From JBGTLA01 sp041744375 (GTDB lineage Bacteria; Actinomycetota; Acidimicrobiia; Spongiisociales; ZC4RG35), in the NCBI GenBank assembly GCA_041744375.1, contig JBGTLA010000013.1, positions 1-36,880 of the forward strand: DNA of 36,880 nucleotides, written 5' to 3'. Positions 23,782 to 31,948 of this stretch are shown here, piece after piece (position 1 is the first letter of the stretch; every line of letters starts with the position of its first letter). The position numbers and the translations under genes were made by a program. The notes beneath the pieces are model-generated. The model was not told where the DNA came from, did no database searches, and worked only from the letters and a program-made list of their open reading frames with translations.

Positions 23782-24599
23782 GCGTCGAGGACCCTGCATC
23801 GCCCGTCGTGGATGGTGCCCCCCTGGACTCCTCGCACCGTGAGGGACTCGCCCGGCGGGCCCTGCCGCCGGTACTGGCTATCGTCGCCGCCATCCTCATC
23901 TGGTGGCCGATGACGGTGGTGTTCCATCCCTTTTTGCCGACTCCGTGGCGGGTGCTGACCTCGTTCATCGATGCCTTCGTCAGCGGCGACATCTACCCAC
24001 ATCTCGCCATCAGCCTGCGGCGAGTGGCGATCGCCTGGATTCTCTCGACCATCCTCGGAACAGTGATCGGTTTTTGGATGGGGCGCTCCCGGTTCATGGA
24101 AGCGTTCCTCTCGCCGTGGGTCATGACCGGGCTGGCGCTGCCCGGGCCGGTCATCATCCTCTTCTCGATCCTCCTACTCGGCGTCCAAGAGACGTCGCGG
24201 CTGGTGGCCTTGGTGGTGGCGGTGACCCCCTTCGTTGTCAACATCGTCTACGAGGGGGTCAGGGCGGTCGATCCCGGCCTCGAGGACATGACCAAGGTGT
24301 ACCGGTGGGAGAGGCCCCAACAAGTGCGGGACCTTCTCCTCCCACAGATCTCCGGCTCGCTCTTCGCAGCCGCAGCGTTCGCTTTCGCGTTCGGATGGAA
24401 AATCGTGCTCATAGTCGAGGCGCTCACCACGTCGGAGGGTATCGGCGGCCAGCTCAGCTTTTTCTTCAGGCTTCTCCGGCCCGACAAGGTGGTCGCATGG
24501 ACTCTGACATTCACGGTGATCATGGTCCTTGTCGACCAACTGGTGTTCAAGCGCTCGACCAAACGGATCTTCGCCTGGCGGCCGGAGGCGCAGATCTGA
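23778..24599 (+). CDS. ABC transporter permease, NitT/TauT type, second copy
   Basis: 273 residues from the GTG at 23778, with AAGGAG 5 bp before it inside the ATPase gene. The N-terminal about 35 residues are charged and cytoplasmic, followed by PVLAIVAAILIWWPMTVVF (first membrane segment) and about five more. The coupling loop is EGVRAVDPGLEDMTKVYRWERPQQVRDLLLPQISGSLFAAAAFAFAFGWK, clearly homologous to that of the first permease but divergent. Conserved WRVLTSFIDAF and VITDFIG-like positions identify the BPD_transp_1 fold of TauC/SsuC relatives. Last gene of the transporter; about 100 bp separate it from the small leader frame of the hydroxylase genes. Confidence 0.92.
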   Translation: MSVEDPASPVVDGAPLDSSHREGLARRALPPVLAIVAAILIWWPMTVVFHPFLPTPWRVLTSFIDAFVSGDIYPHLAISLRRVAIAWILSTILGTVIGFWMGRSRFMEAFLSPWVMTGLALPGPVIILFSILLLGVQETSRLVALVVAVTPFVVNIVYEGVRAVDPGLEDMTKVYRWERPQQVRDLLLPQISGSLFAAAAFAFAFGWKIVLIVEALTTSEGIGGQLSFFFRLLRPDKVVAWTLTFTVIMVLVDQLVFKRSTKRIFAWRPEAQI

Positions 24600-24700
24600 T
24601 CTCTGCGGCGAGAACACTCGTGGGCGAGAACCCTTCGATCACGGAACGCTTCCATGCGCATCCAGAGGGCGTGGTGCCCTTGACCCACACTGGAGGACAC

Positions 24701-24817
24701 ATGACAGCCATTGCCGGCAGCACTTCGGTATGTCGCACACCGAGCAGAGCCGAAGCTCCGCTCCTCCCCGCCTGCCCGCCGGGCCGCCGTATCCACCCGC
24801 AGGTGTGCCGTCCATGA
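24701..24817 (+). CDS. Possible 38-residue leader peptide coupled to the FAD-subunit gene
   Basis: An ATG at 24701 has GGAGG with 4 bp spacing, a better ribosome site than that of the next gene. The frame encodes 38 residues (begins MTAIAGSTSVCRTPSRAEAP, ends HPQVCRP) with three Cys, and stops in a TGA that overlaps the FAD-subunit ATG (ATGA at 24814-24817). It resembles no family I know. The strong start and the exact stop/start overlap argue for translation of a short leader that couples to or regulates the hydroxylase genes; alternatively it is a chance frame in a 214-bp spacer. Confidence 0.4.
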   Translation: MTAIAGSTSVCRTPSRAEAPLLPACPPGRRIHPQVCRP

Positions 24818-25686
24818 AGCCACCCAGATTCTCGTATGTAGCCCCCGAGTCCCTCGAGGCGGCCGTGTCGTCCCTCGCCGAGCTCGGGCCGGATGCCAAG
24901 GTGCTAGCCGGAGGCCAGAGCCTCGTTCCGCTGATGTCTTTCCGCCTGGTGCGTCCCGCCGCGCTTGTCGATCTCAACCGGATCGCCTCGCTCGAATACA
25001 TGCGTTGGGAGGGTGATGACGTCAGGATCGGGGCCCTTGCCCGTCACCGCACCCTCGAACTCGACGTTCAGCTTCGTCGACGCTGCCCTATGATCGCCGA
25101 GGCACTGGCGCTGGTCGGGCACGTGGCCATCCGGAACCGGGGGACTGTCGCCGGGAGCATGGCACATGCCGACCCAGCCGCCGAATGGCCCACGATCGCC
25201 GTGATGCTCGACGCCGAGTTCGAGATCGTCGGGCCGCGGGGAACGCGGGTGTCGCCCGCCGCCGACTTCTTCCTCGACTTCATGACCAGCGACCTCCAGC
25301 CCGACGAGATCCTCTCGGAAGTACGCATCACTCTTCCGGCTCACTCGGAGGCGTCCTCCTTCCAGGAGTTCGCCCGGCGATATGGCGACTACGCTCAGGC
25401 CGGCGCTGGGGCGATCCTGGGGATCGAGGGAGAGGTGATCCGATCGGCGCGCATCGGGCTGCTGGGGGTGGGTATGACCCCGCTCCGAGCCCACGAAGCT
25501 GAGGTGATGCTGGTGGGCCAGAGGGTCGGGAAGGAGGCTTTCCGCGAGGCGGGTGCGCTTGCGGCAGCAGACATGGAACCGCTCGACGACGTCCACGCCG
25601 ACGCCGGCTACAAGAGGGACGTGGGCCGCGTCATGGTCGAGCGGGCGCTGACCGCGGCCCACGCACGCTCGATTGGGAGGCAGTAA
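24814..25686 (+). CDS. Molybdenum hydroxylase FAD-binding subunit (CoxM/xanthine dehydrogenase medium subunit type)
   Basis: 290 residues from the ATG at 24814. FAD-binding motifs of the vanillyl-alcohol-oxidase fold are present: VLAGGQSLVPLMSFRL at 30-45 and IRNRGTVAGSMAHADPAAEWP near 110-130. The C-terminal CO-dehydrogenase flavoprotein domain contains FARRYGDYAQAGAGAIL. The protein carries electrons from the 2Fe-2S clusters to FAD and then to an acceptor. Its stop TAA overlaps the ATG of the iron-sulfur subunit by one base. Operon order medium-small-large is the usual one for this enzyme class. Confidence 0.94.
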   Translation: MKPPRFSYVAPESLEAAVSSLAELGPDAKVLAGGQSLVPLMSFRLVRPAALVDLNRIASLEYMRWEGDDVRIGALARHRTLELDVQLRRRCPMIAEALALVGHVAIRNRGTVAGSMAHADPAAEWPTIAVMLDAEFEIVGPRGTRVSPAADFFLDFMTSDLQPDEILSEVRITLPAHSEASSFQEFARRYGDYAQAGAGAILGIEGEVIRSARIGLLGVGMTPLRAHEAEVMLVGQRVGKEAFREAGALAAADMEPLDDVHADAGYKRDVGRVMVERALTAAHARSIGRQ

Positions 25687-26168
25687 TGGAGCGCACCGTG
25701 GTGGAAGTCGTCGTCAACGGCGAGCGCCGGTCGGCCGAAATCGACGTCCGGACCACCCTTGCCGACTACCTCCGCGATCACCTGGACCTGACCGGAACGC
25801 ACCTGGGCTGCGAGCATGGGGTCTGCGGCGCCTGCACCATCCTGCTCGAAGGCGCCTCCGTCCGCTCCTGCCTGCTGCTGGCTGTGCAGGCTCACGGGGC
25901 GTCGATCGAGACCGTCGAGGGTCTGACCACCGGTCGCGACGACCTGCATCCCATCCAGGCGGCGTTCTCCCAGCATCATGGCCTGCAGTGCGGCTTCTGT
26001 ACACCGGGCTTCCTGATGTCCGTCAAGGAGTACCTCAGCGAACGACCCGAGGGCGGCAATCTGGAGATCCGCCAGCGACTCAGCGGGAACCTATGTCGAT
26101 GCACCGGGTACCAGAACATCGTGGCTGCGGTCCAGAGCCTGGTGGACGCCGGGGAGGCAGAAGAGTGA
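25686..26168 (+). CDS. Molybdenum hydroxylase 2Fe-2S subunit (CoxS type)
   Basis: 160 residues, the normal family length. The N-terminal plant-type ferredoxin cluster uses Cys42, Cys47, Cys50 and Cys62 (HLGCEHGVCGAC). The C-terminal four-helix domain binds the second cluster with Cys102, Cys105, Cys137 and Cys139 (LQCGFCTPG and GNLCRCTGY). All eight ligands are present, so the electron path from the molybdenum site to FAD is intact. The next gene starts at a GTG overlapping its stop codon. Confidence 0.96.
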   Translation: MERTVVEVVVNGERRSAEIDVRTTLADYLRDHLDLTGTHLGCEHGVCGACTILLEGASVRSCLLLAVQAHGASIETVEGLTTGRDDLHPIQAAFSQHHGLQCGFCTPGFLMSVKEYLSERPEGGNLEIRQRLSGNLCRCTGYQNIVAAVQSLVDAGEAEE

Positions 26169-28531
26169 GCAGCGCCGCGACCGGGTTCGTCGGTACCCCA
26201 GTCGCCCGCCGCGAGGATCGCCGTCTGCTGATGGGGGACGGCCGGTACGCCGCCGACATCAAACTTCCGGGAATGGTTGAGGCCGTGTTCGTGCGGAGCC
26301 CGCTCGCCCATGGAGTGATTCAGACCCTCGATGTGAGCCGGGCGCGGGAGATGCAGGGCGTGGTGGCCGTCTACACCGCCGCCGACCTGGCGGGCCGGGT
26401 AGCCGACTTCACCCGCCCCTTTTACAAGACAATCGATCCCGAGGTGGAGCGGCAGAGCGATCTGGTGGTCGCCCCCTACCGGGCCGAGCTGCTCGCCTCC
26501 GCGAAGGTTTACCGGGCGGGGGAGCCACTGGCGGTGGTGATCGCCACAGACCGTTACGTGGCCGAGGATGCCGCCGAACTCGTCGACATCGACATCGATC
26601 CACTCCCGGTGCTGGCGAACTCGGAGGCGGCACTGGAGCCGGGAGCCGCCGAGATCCATCCGCACGTCCCCGGCAACATCCACGCCAGCTTCACGGTGCG
26701 GGCCGGAGATCCGGCGGCGGCGATGGCTTCGGCGCCCCACCGGATGGAAGGGCGCTTCCGGTTCGGGCGAAGCGTCGGTTCGCCCATGGAGACGCGAGGT
26801 GTCGTGGTCGATCCGGATGCCAACCGGGACCGGCTGATGGTGTGGGCGTCCACTCAGCGTCCCCACCTACTCCGCACTTACATGGCGGAGATGCTGGACA
26901 TGCCGGAGGAGTCGATCCGAGTGGCTGCCCCAGACATGGGGGGAAGCTTCGGGGGTGGCATCTACGCCGAGGAGATCGTCATGGCGTTCGTCGGCCTCGA
27001 TCTGAACCGCCCGATTCGCTGGATCGAGGACCGGCGCGAGAACCTCGGGAACGCCCGTCAGGCCCGGGACCAGGACCATGCCGTGGAGGTCGGTTTCGAC
27101 GACGAGGGACGGATCCTCGTCCTCAGGGACCGGTTCACCATCGACTGCGGAGCCTACAACCCCTTTGCCATCACCCTCTCTTATAACACCGCCGCCCACC
27201 TCCGGTCCCAATTCAAGATCGACCACTTCGAGTGCGAGGGGCTGTGCGTCGTTACCAACAAGCTGCAGACTACGCCGGTGCGGGGGGCCGGACGGCCCGA
27301 GGCGGTCTTCGTGATCGACCGCATCCTCGACCTGGTTGCCGCGCGGGTGGGGAAGGACGCCGCCGAGGTCCGTCGCCTCAACCTGATCCCCGGCGAGGAG
27401 ATGCCCTACGACATGGGAATGCTGTACCGGGACGGCGGCCGGGTGGTCTACGACTCGGGCAACTACGTCGAGCAGTTCGACCGGGTGGTCAATATGATCG
27501 ACCATCAGGCTTTCCGGGCGCGCCAGCCAGAGCTGAAGGCATCGGGCAGGCACGTCGGTATCGGCTATTCCTCTCACGTCGAAGGGTCCGGCTACGGGCC
27601 TCACGAGGGCGCTGTGGTGAGGATCGACGGGCGCGGACACGTGATGGTCCACACCGGGTCAAACTCCCACGGCCAGAGTCACGAGACGACCCTCGCCCAG
27701 CTGTGCGCTGACGCCCTGGGCGTATCCGTCGACGACATCACGGTGAAGACAGGCGACACATCGCTCATTCAATACGGCGGGGGAACTTTCGCCAGTCGCA
27801 GTGCTGTGACGGCGGGTTCCGCCGTCCATATGGCGGCGCTGCGGATGCGCTCCAAGGTGATCGCCATCGCTGCCCACCGGTTGGAGGCGAACCCCGCCGA
27901 CCTGGAGGTGGTGGACAGCTTCGTCCGCTCCAAGGACGTGCCGAATCTCGGACTGTCGCTGGCCGAGATCGCCGATCTCGCCGCTCCCGGCCGGACCCTT
28001 CCGGAGGGCATGGATCCCGGACTGGAGGTCGACAGCTACTACGTCCCACCGACCGTGACGTACGCTTCGGGAACCCATGCGGTGATCGTTGAGGTAGATG
28101 CCGACACGGGTGGGGTGGAGATCCTCGACTACAAGATCGTGGACGAGTGCGGCCGGGTCATCAACCCAATGGTGGTGGATGGCCAACAGCACGGAGGGGT
28201 GGCCCACGGGGTGGGCAACGCACTTCTTGAGGAGTTCCTCTACGACGAGGACTGCCAGCCGCTCAACGGCACCTTCGTCGACTACCTGCTCCCCACCGCA
28301 TGCGATGTGCCGGCGGTGACGGTGGCGCATCAGGAGGACTATCCGTCGCCGTTGAACCCGATCGGAGTGAAGGGCGCCGGCGAGGGAGCCACCGCCTCCG
28401 CCCCGGCGGCGATCGCCAACGCCATCGTGGATGCCCTCCGGCCACTGGAGATCGAGCTCAACGAGCTTCCAATCACCCCTGCGCGCCTCCGACGCCAGAT
28501 CTTGGCGGCCCGGGAGCGTTCGTCGGGATGA
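26165..28531 (+). CDS. Molybdenum hydroxylase large (molybdopterin-binding) subunit, first copy
   Basis: 788 residues from a GTG at 26165 overlapping the iron-sulfur gene stop; GGGGAGG precedes it. Aldehyde oxidase/xanthine dehydrogenase a/b hammerhead domain in about residues 10-130 (VARREDRRLLMGDGRYAADI), then the molybdenum-binding domain with PDMGGSFGGG, RGAGRPE at 373-379 in the active-site loop, and the C-terminal GVKGAGEGATASAPAAI containing the catalytic Glu. The loop lacks the Cys of form I CO dehydrogenase, so CO is not the likely substrate. Such enzymes hydroxylate N-heterocycles or aldehydes with water. No molybdenum-cofactor genes are nearby. Its stop overlaps the second large-subunit gene (ATGA). 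Confidence 0.94.
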   Translation: MSSAATGFVGTPVARREDRRLLMGDGRYAADIKLPGMVEAVFVRSPLAHGVIQTLDVSRAREMQGVVAVYTAADLAGRVADFTRPFYKTIDPEVERQSDLVVAPYRAELLASAKVYRAGEPLAVVIATDRYVAEDAAELVDIDIDPLPVLANSEAALEPGAAEIHPHVPGNIHASFTVRAGDPAAAMASAPHRMEGRFRFGRSVGSPMETRGVVVDPDANRDRLMVWASTQRPHLLRTYMAEMLDMPEESIRVAAPDMGGSFGGGIYAEEIVMAFVGLDLNRPIRWIEDRRENLGNARQARDQDHAVEVGFDDEGRILVLRDRFTIDCGAYNPFAITLSYNTAAHLRSQFKIDHFECEGLCVVTNKLQTTPVRGAGRPEAVFVIDRILDLVAARVGKDAAEVRRLNLIPGEEMPYDMGMLYRDGGRVVYDSGNYVEQFDRVVNMIDHQAFRARQPELKASGRHVGIGYSSHVEGSGYGPHEGAVVRIDGRGHVMVHTGSNSHGQSHETTLAQLCADALGVSVDDITVKTGDTSLIQYGGGTFASRSAVTAGSAVHMAALRMRSKVIAIAAHRLEANPADLEVVDSFVRSKDVPNLGLSLAEIADLAAPGRTLPEGMDPGLEVDSYYVPPTVTYASGTHAVIVEVDADTGGVEILDYKIVDECGRVINPMVVDGQQHGGVAHGVGNALLEEFLYDEDCQPLNGTFVDYLLPTACDVPAVTVAHQEDYPSPLNPIGVKGAGEGATASAPAAIANAIVDALRPLEIELNELPITPARLRRQILAARERSSG

Positions 28532-30906
28532 GCCCGGGATCTCGATGGCTCGGGGTGCCGGTGGCGAGAAAGGAGGACCGCCGGCTCCTCACCGGGTCGG
28601 CTCGTTTCGTGGCCGACCTTCGTCGAGTGGATGCGGTGGAGATGGCGGTGCTGCGCAGCCCGCTCGCCCACGCCCGGATCGAATCGATCGACACCGTCGC
28701 GGCCGAGGCGGTTGACGGGGTCCTACGAGTGCTGACCGGAGCCGATCTCCAGGGTGTGGTCGCCCCGTTCAGCCAGGTGGCGATCTCCTCTCCGCCAATC
28801 GTTGCCGAGCGCTCCAGCATGATCCTCGGCCCGTTCCAATCCCCGGTGCTCGCCATCGACCGGGTGGTGCGAACAGGGGAGCCGATTGCAGTGGTGCTGG
28901 CAACCAACCGGTACGTGGCCGAGGACGCCCTGGAGTTTATCGAGGTCGGCCTCGATCCCCTCCCGGTTGTAAGCGACCCGGAAGCAGCCCTTGAGTCGGA
29001 TGCCACGGTGATCCATCCCGACATCATGGAGGACAACCTCCACGCCCGATTCGAGGTCGAGGTTGGAGATGTCGAAGCGGCGATGGCGGCATCCCCCCAC
29101 CGGATCTCCACCAGATTCCGGTTCGGCCGGTCGGTGGGAAGCCCCATCGAGACCCGCGGGGCCCTCGCCGAGATGGACGAATCGACCGGCCTCCTGACAC
29201 TGTGGAGCACCACCCAGCGCTCCCACTGGCTGAGGGGGTACGTATCCTCAATGTTGGGGATCGCCGAGAGTGACATTCGGGTCGTCGCCCCCGACATGGG
29301 GGGTAGCTTCGGGTCGGGACTGTACCCCGAGGACATCATCGTCTCCTACGCAGCCCGGCTGTTGGGCCGGCCGGTGCGCTGGATCGAGGATCGCCGGGAG
29401 AACCTCGTCAACGCCCGCCATGCCCGAGACCAGATCCACGACGTCGAGATCGGATTCGACGACGAAGGACGAATCCTGGCTCTCGACGACCGATTCATTC
29501 AGGACTGCGGCGCGCACAACCCCTACGGCGTCACCATCTCGTACAACACGGTGGCCAGCCTGCGCGGTCAGTTGGACATTCGCGACTTCCGGGCCGAGGC
29601 GCGCTGCGTGCTCACGAACAAGACCTCCAACACCCCGGTGCGGGGTGCTGGCCGGCCCGAGGCAGTGTTCGTGCTCGACCGGCTCGTCGATATGATCGCC
29701 CACAAGGTCGGAGCCGATCCCGCCGAGGTCCGCCGACGCAACCTGGTCACCGCCCAGCAGATGCCCTACGACACGGGGATGCTATACCGCGACGGCAAGC
29801 AGATGGTGTACGACTCCGGTGACTATCCCCTTCAGCTCGACACTGCCCTGCGCGCCGCCGACTACTCCGGCTGGCGGGAGCGCCAGGCGGTCGCCCGGCA
29901 GGAGGGGCGCCACCTCGGGATCGGTATCTCCTCCCATGTGGAGGGCTCGGGGATCGGGCCGTTCGAGGGCGCCAGTGTGAGGGTGGATGGGACCGGCCGG
30001 CTAATCGTCCACTCCGGTTCCAATCCCCATGGCCAGAGTCACGAGACCACGCTGGCCCAGGTGTGCGCCGCGGTGTTCGACACGACACCCGATCATGTCA
30101 CGGTCCGGGCCGGTGACACTTCGCTGGTGGCCTACGGCGGAGGCACCAATGCCAGCCGCAGCGCTGTCACGGCCGGGTCGGCGGTGCACCGAGCAGCGGT
30201 GGAGGTGCGGGAAAAGATGAAAGAGGTGGCGTCGAGGATCCTGGAGATCGACGCTGGCGATCTCGAGGTCGTGGACGGGTCGGTGAGGCCCACCGACCAC
30301 TCGGTGCAGTCGTTGACGTTCGCCGAGATCGCAGCCGCTGTCAGTCCTGTCGCCACGCTGGTGATGTCCGGGGAGATGGAGGTCGGGCTGGAGGCTACCG
30401 ACTACTTCTCGCCACCCACCGTGACCTTCGCCTCGGGGACCCACGTTGTGGTCGTCGAGGTCGACATCTGTACCGGTGGCGTGGAGATCCTGGACTACGT
30501 GATGGTCGATGATTGTGGCCGGGAGCTCAACCCGGTCATCGTCGACGGCCAACAGCAGGGTGGAGTGGCGCACGGGCTAGGCCATGCCCTCCTCGAGGAG
30601 GCCATTTACGGCGAGGACGGGCAGATGCTGGCCGCCTCGTTCGCCGATTATCTGCTTCCCTCCAGTGTCGAGGTACCGACGATGAGGATCATCCATCAGA
30701 ACCACTTGTCGCCACTCAACCCGCTGGGCGTCAAGGGGATCGGCGAGGGGGGGACCACCTCGGCACCCGCCGCCATCGTCAATGCCATCGCTGACGCCCT
30801 CCGGCTCGGTCCGGGCGAGCTGATCGCCGTTCCGTTGCGGCCGAGCGACGTGCTTCGGGCGGTGACATCATCGGGGTCGGGTCGCTCCGGGGGGAGTCCG
30901 GGTTAG
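28528..30906 (+). CDS. Molybdenum hydroxylase large subunit, second tandem copy
   Basis: 792 residues from the ATG at 28528, overlapping the previous stop. It has the same domain order as its neighbour and is clearly its paralogue along the whole length: VARKEDRRLLTGSARFVADL, PDMGGSFGSG, RWIEDRRENLVNARHARDQ, RGAGRPE from residue 372, HSGSNPHGQSHETTLAQ and GVKGIGEGGTTSAPAAI with the catalytic Glu. Key residues visible in the first copy are kept, so it is probably functional. Differences concentrate in the N-terminal 100 residues and the C-terminal tail. Only one FAD and one iron-sulfur subunit are encoded, so the two large subunits must share them, form a mixed complex, or have other partners (inference). 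Confidence 0.93.
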   Translation: MSPGSRWLGVPVARKEDRRLLTGSARFVADLRRVDAVEMAVLRSPLAHARIESIDTVAAEAVDGVLRVLTGADLQGVVAPFSQVAISSPPIVAERSSMILGPFQSPVLAIDRVVRTGEPIAVVLATNRYVAEDALEFIEVGLDPLPVVSDPEAALESDATVIHPDIMEDNLHARFEVEVGDVEAAMAASPHRISTRFRFGRSVGSPIETRGALAEMDESTGLLTLWSTTQRSHWLRGYVSSMLGIAESDIRVVAPDMGGSFGSGLYPEDIIVSYAARLLGRPVRWIEDRRENLVNARHARDQIHDVEIGFDDEGRILALDDRFIQDCGAHNPYGVTISYNTVASLRGQLDIRDFRAEARCVLTNKTSNTPVRGAGRPEAVFVLDRLVDMIAHKVGADPAEVRRRNLVTAQQMPYDTGMLYRDGKQMVYDSGDYPLQLDTALRAADYSGWRERQAVARQEGRHLGIGISSHVEGSGIGPFEGASVRVDGTGRLIVHSGSNPHGQSHETTLAQVCAAVFDTTPDHVTVRAGDTSLVAYGGGTNASRSAVTAGSAVHRAAVEVREKMKEVASRILEIDAGDLEVVDGSVRPTDHSVQSLTFAEIAAAVSPVATLVMSGEMEVGLEATDYFSPPTVTFASGTHVVVVEVDICTGGVEILDYVMVDDCGRELNPVIVDGQQQGGVAHGLGHALLEEAIYGEDGQMLAASFADYLLPSSVEVPTMRIIHQNHLSPLNPLGVKGIGEGGTTSAPAAIVNAIADALRLGPGELIAVPLRPSDVLRAVTSSGSGRSGGSPG

Positions 30907-31158
30907 ATCGGGACGGGGATCACTGGGCAAGGTGAGCGGAGCAGAACCTCCTGGCTGACGCTCCCAGAATGAACCTTCCGATCCGGGACCGCTGCGGACG
31001 TCCGACGCAGGAAGAGCGGGCACTCCATCAATCCCCTCACCGGGTCCGCTCGCAAGACGGACCCCGGCAACTATCTCTCCACTGACCCCAAGCCCCTCCG
31101 AATAGACGTCACAGTCGAAGTCCCTTCGACGCCACCGTACATGGCCCCCGCCCAGCAA
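30903..31158 (-). pseudogene. Decayed universal-stress-protein (UspA-like) gene end
   Basis: The minus strand ends in HSGSVSQEVLLRSPCPVIPVPI before a TAA at 30905-30903, matching the C-terminus of UspA domains (GSVSxxVLRxSPCPVLVV). Upstream the recognisable frame is broken: another frame reads from a start at 31158 (MLGGGHVRW) with VYSEGLGVSGEIVAG, and no continuous Usp domain can be read. I take it as a frameshifted remnant. The assignment depends on about 15 residues. Confidence 0.4.
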
Positions 31159-31230
31159 GGAACAGACCCTTCATAACCTAAGAACAGCGGGAGGTGCGGC
31201 AGCCGTTCTTGGCCGCCAGAGTTATTGGCG

Positions 31231-31320
31231 CCCCAGCTACTTGTCCGGGATTTCAGTCAGACTGATCGGAGGGAGCTGCCGCTGTCGGATCCGGTGGGCA
31301 AAAATCCGACCCGGAGGATG
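31231..31320. repeat. IS21-like terminal sequence, copy 2
   Basis: CTACTTGTCC at 31237-31246 and GTGGGCAAAAATCCGACCC from 31294 repeat, in the same order, the two blocks found at 7160 and 7205. The stretch lies directly downstream of the IstB remnant (which reads on the minus strand), exactly where the right end of an IS21 element is expected. Confidence 0.4.
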
Positions 31321-31352
31321 TTCGGTTTGGTCACCACCTGGCCACTCGCCGC

Positions 31353-31700
31353 TCACACGGCAGTGTTCTCATCCGCAAGTAGATGGCTGATTTTCTGCCG
31401 TCTTCTCGTGAATGCTTCGCCATGTGGGATCGCCCGATAGAAGGTGGCGTCAGATCGGAACTCGGCGATGGTGGTGCCCCACTCTCGCCCGGCTCGTCTC
31501 CACCCTGAGGTGGCCGGCCCGTTCGGGGCGTTGCGAATCTGCCCGGTGCTTTTGGGTCTCGCCGTAGAGTCGAAGGGGCAGTGTAACGCGCCATGGCTTA
31601 ACTTCCCTGCCCGATTGGCCTCTGAAAGCCGTAGCAACCGATCTTTGGCAGTGGCGAGGGCGGCGGCGAAAGCCACCCGGTAGCCACGTCGAGCGGCCAC
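31353..31700 (-). pseudogene. istB: IstB-like (IS21 helper ATPase) remnant
   Basis: 115 residues on the minus strand. The beginning, RRGYRVAFAAALATAKDRLL followed by LSEANRAGKL, matches the IstB block after Walker A (GYRVxFxxAxxLVxxLxxAxxxGxL). A later part, FYRAIPHGEAFTRR, may correspond to the end of IstB (AIxDRLxHHGExxxLR). The Walker A region, Walker B and the segment between are missing and the reading frame is probably shifted, so the gene is dead. IstA is not present. Together with the adjacent end-like sequence it marks an old IS21 insertion between the two catabolic sets. Confidence 0.5.
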
Positions 31701-31705
31701 CGCCT

Positions 31706-31733
31706 GTCTCAGTCTCGGTCTCAGTCTCAGTCA
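31706..31733. repeat. Short GTCTCA hexamer tandem repeat
   Basis: Four consecutive hexamers, GTCTCA-GTCTCG-GTCTCA-GTCTCA, plus a partial GTCA, lie in the non-coding stretch between the IstB remnant and the second M20 promoter. No function is apparent. Confidence 0.8.
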
Positions 31734-31854
31734 CTCGAGTGATCGAAGCGCTGTTCACAGACCTGACCGACGACGTGGAAGGCGCAATCACACGTTCGGG
31801 CGTGGCATCCCATTGGCTTCGTGGGTGGTGGCCTCGTTCCGGAGAACGGGCGAG

Positions 31855-31888
31855 TTGCTGCGCTACTACTTAGACGTTAAGATAGTTT
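31855..31888 (+). promoter_or_regulatory. Promoter of the second M20 gene with the shared operator-like motif
   Basis: TTGCTG at 31855-31860 is followed after exactly 17 bp by TAAGAT at 31878-31883, a good sigma-70-type promoter. Across the spacer and -10 lies CTTAGACGTTAAG (31870-31882), an inverted repeat CTTA-N5-TAAG. Read on the minus strand the stretch 31888-31869 is AAACTATCTTAACGTCTAAG, nearly identical to 11403-11421 in the SDR/hyuA divergent region. The position would suit a repressor. Confidence 0.55.
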
Positions 31889-31948
31889 CACTGGTCCCGC
31901 TTGGTGTCCAGTGTGGACCGCATACTCAACTCCAGGAGGTTCGGCGCA

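Noticed and set aside
26165..30906. Carbon monoxide dehydrogenase (CoxL form I) for the large subunits
   Set aside because: The active-site loop is RGAGRPE with no Cys; form I CO dehydrogenases carry a Cys in the loop (AYRCSFR), so the hydroxylases are of the general xanthine/aldehyde oxidase type.
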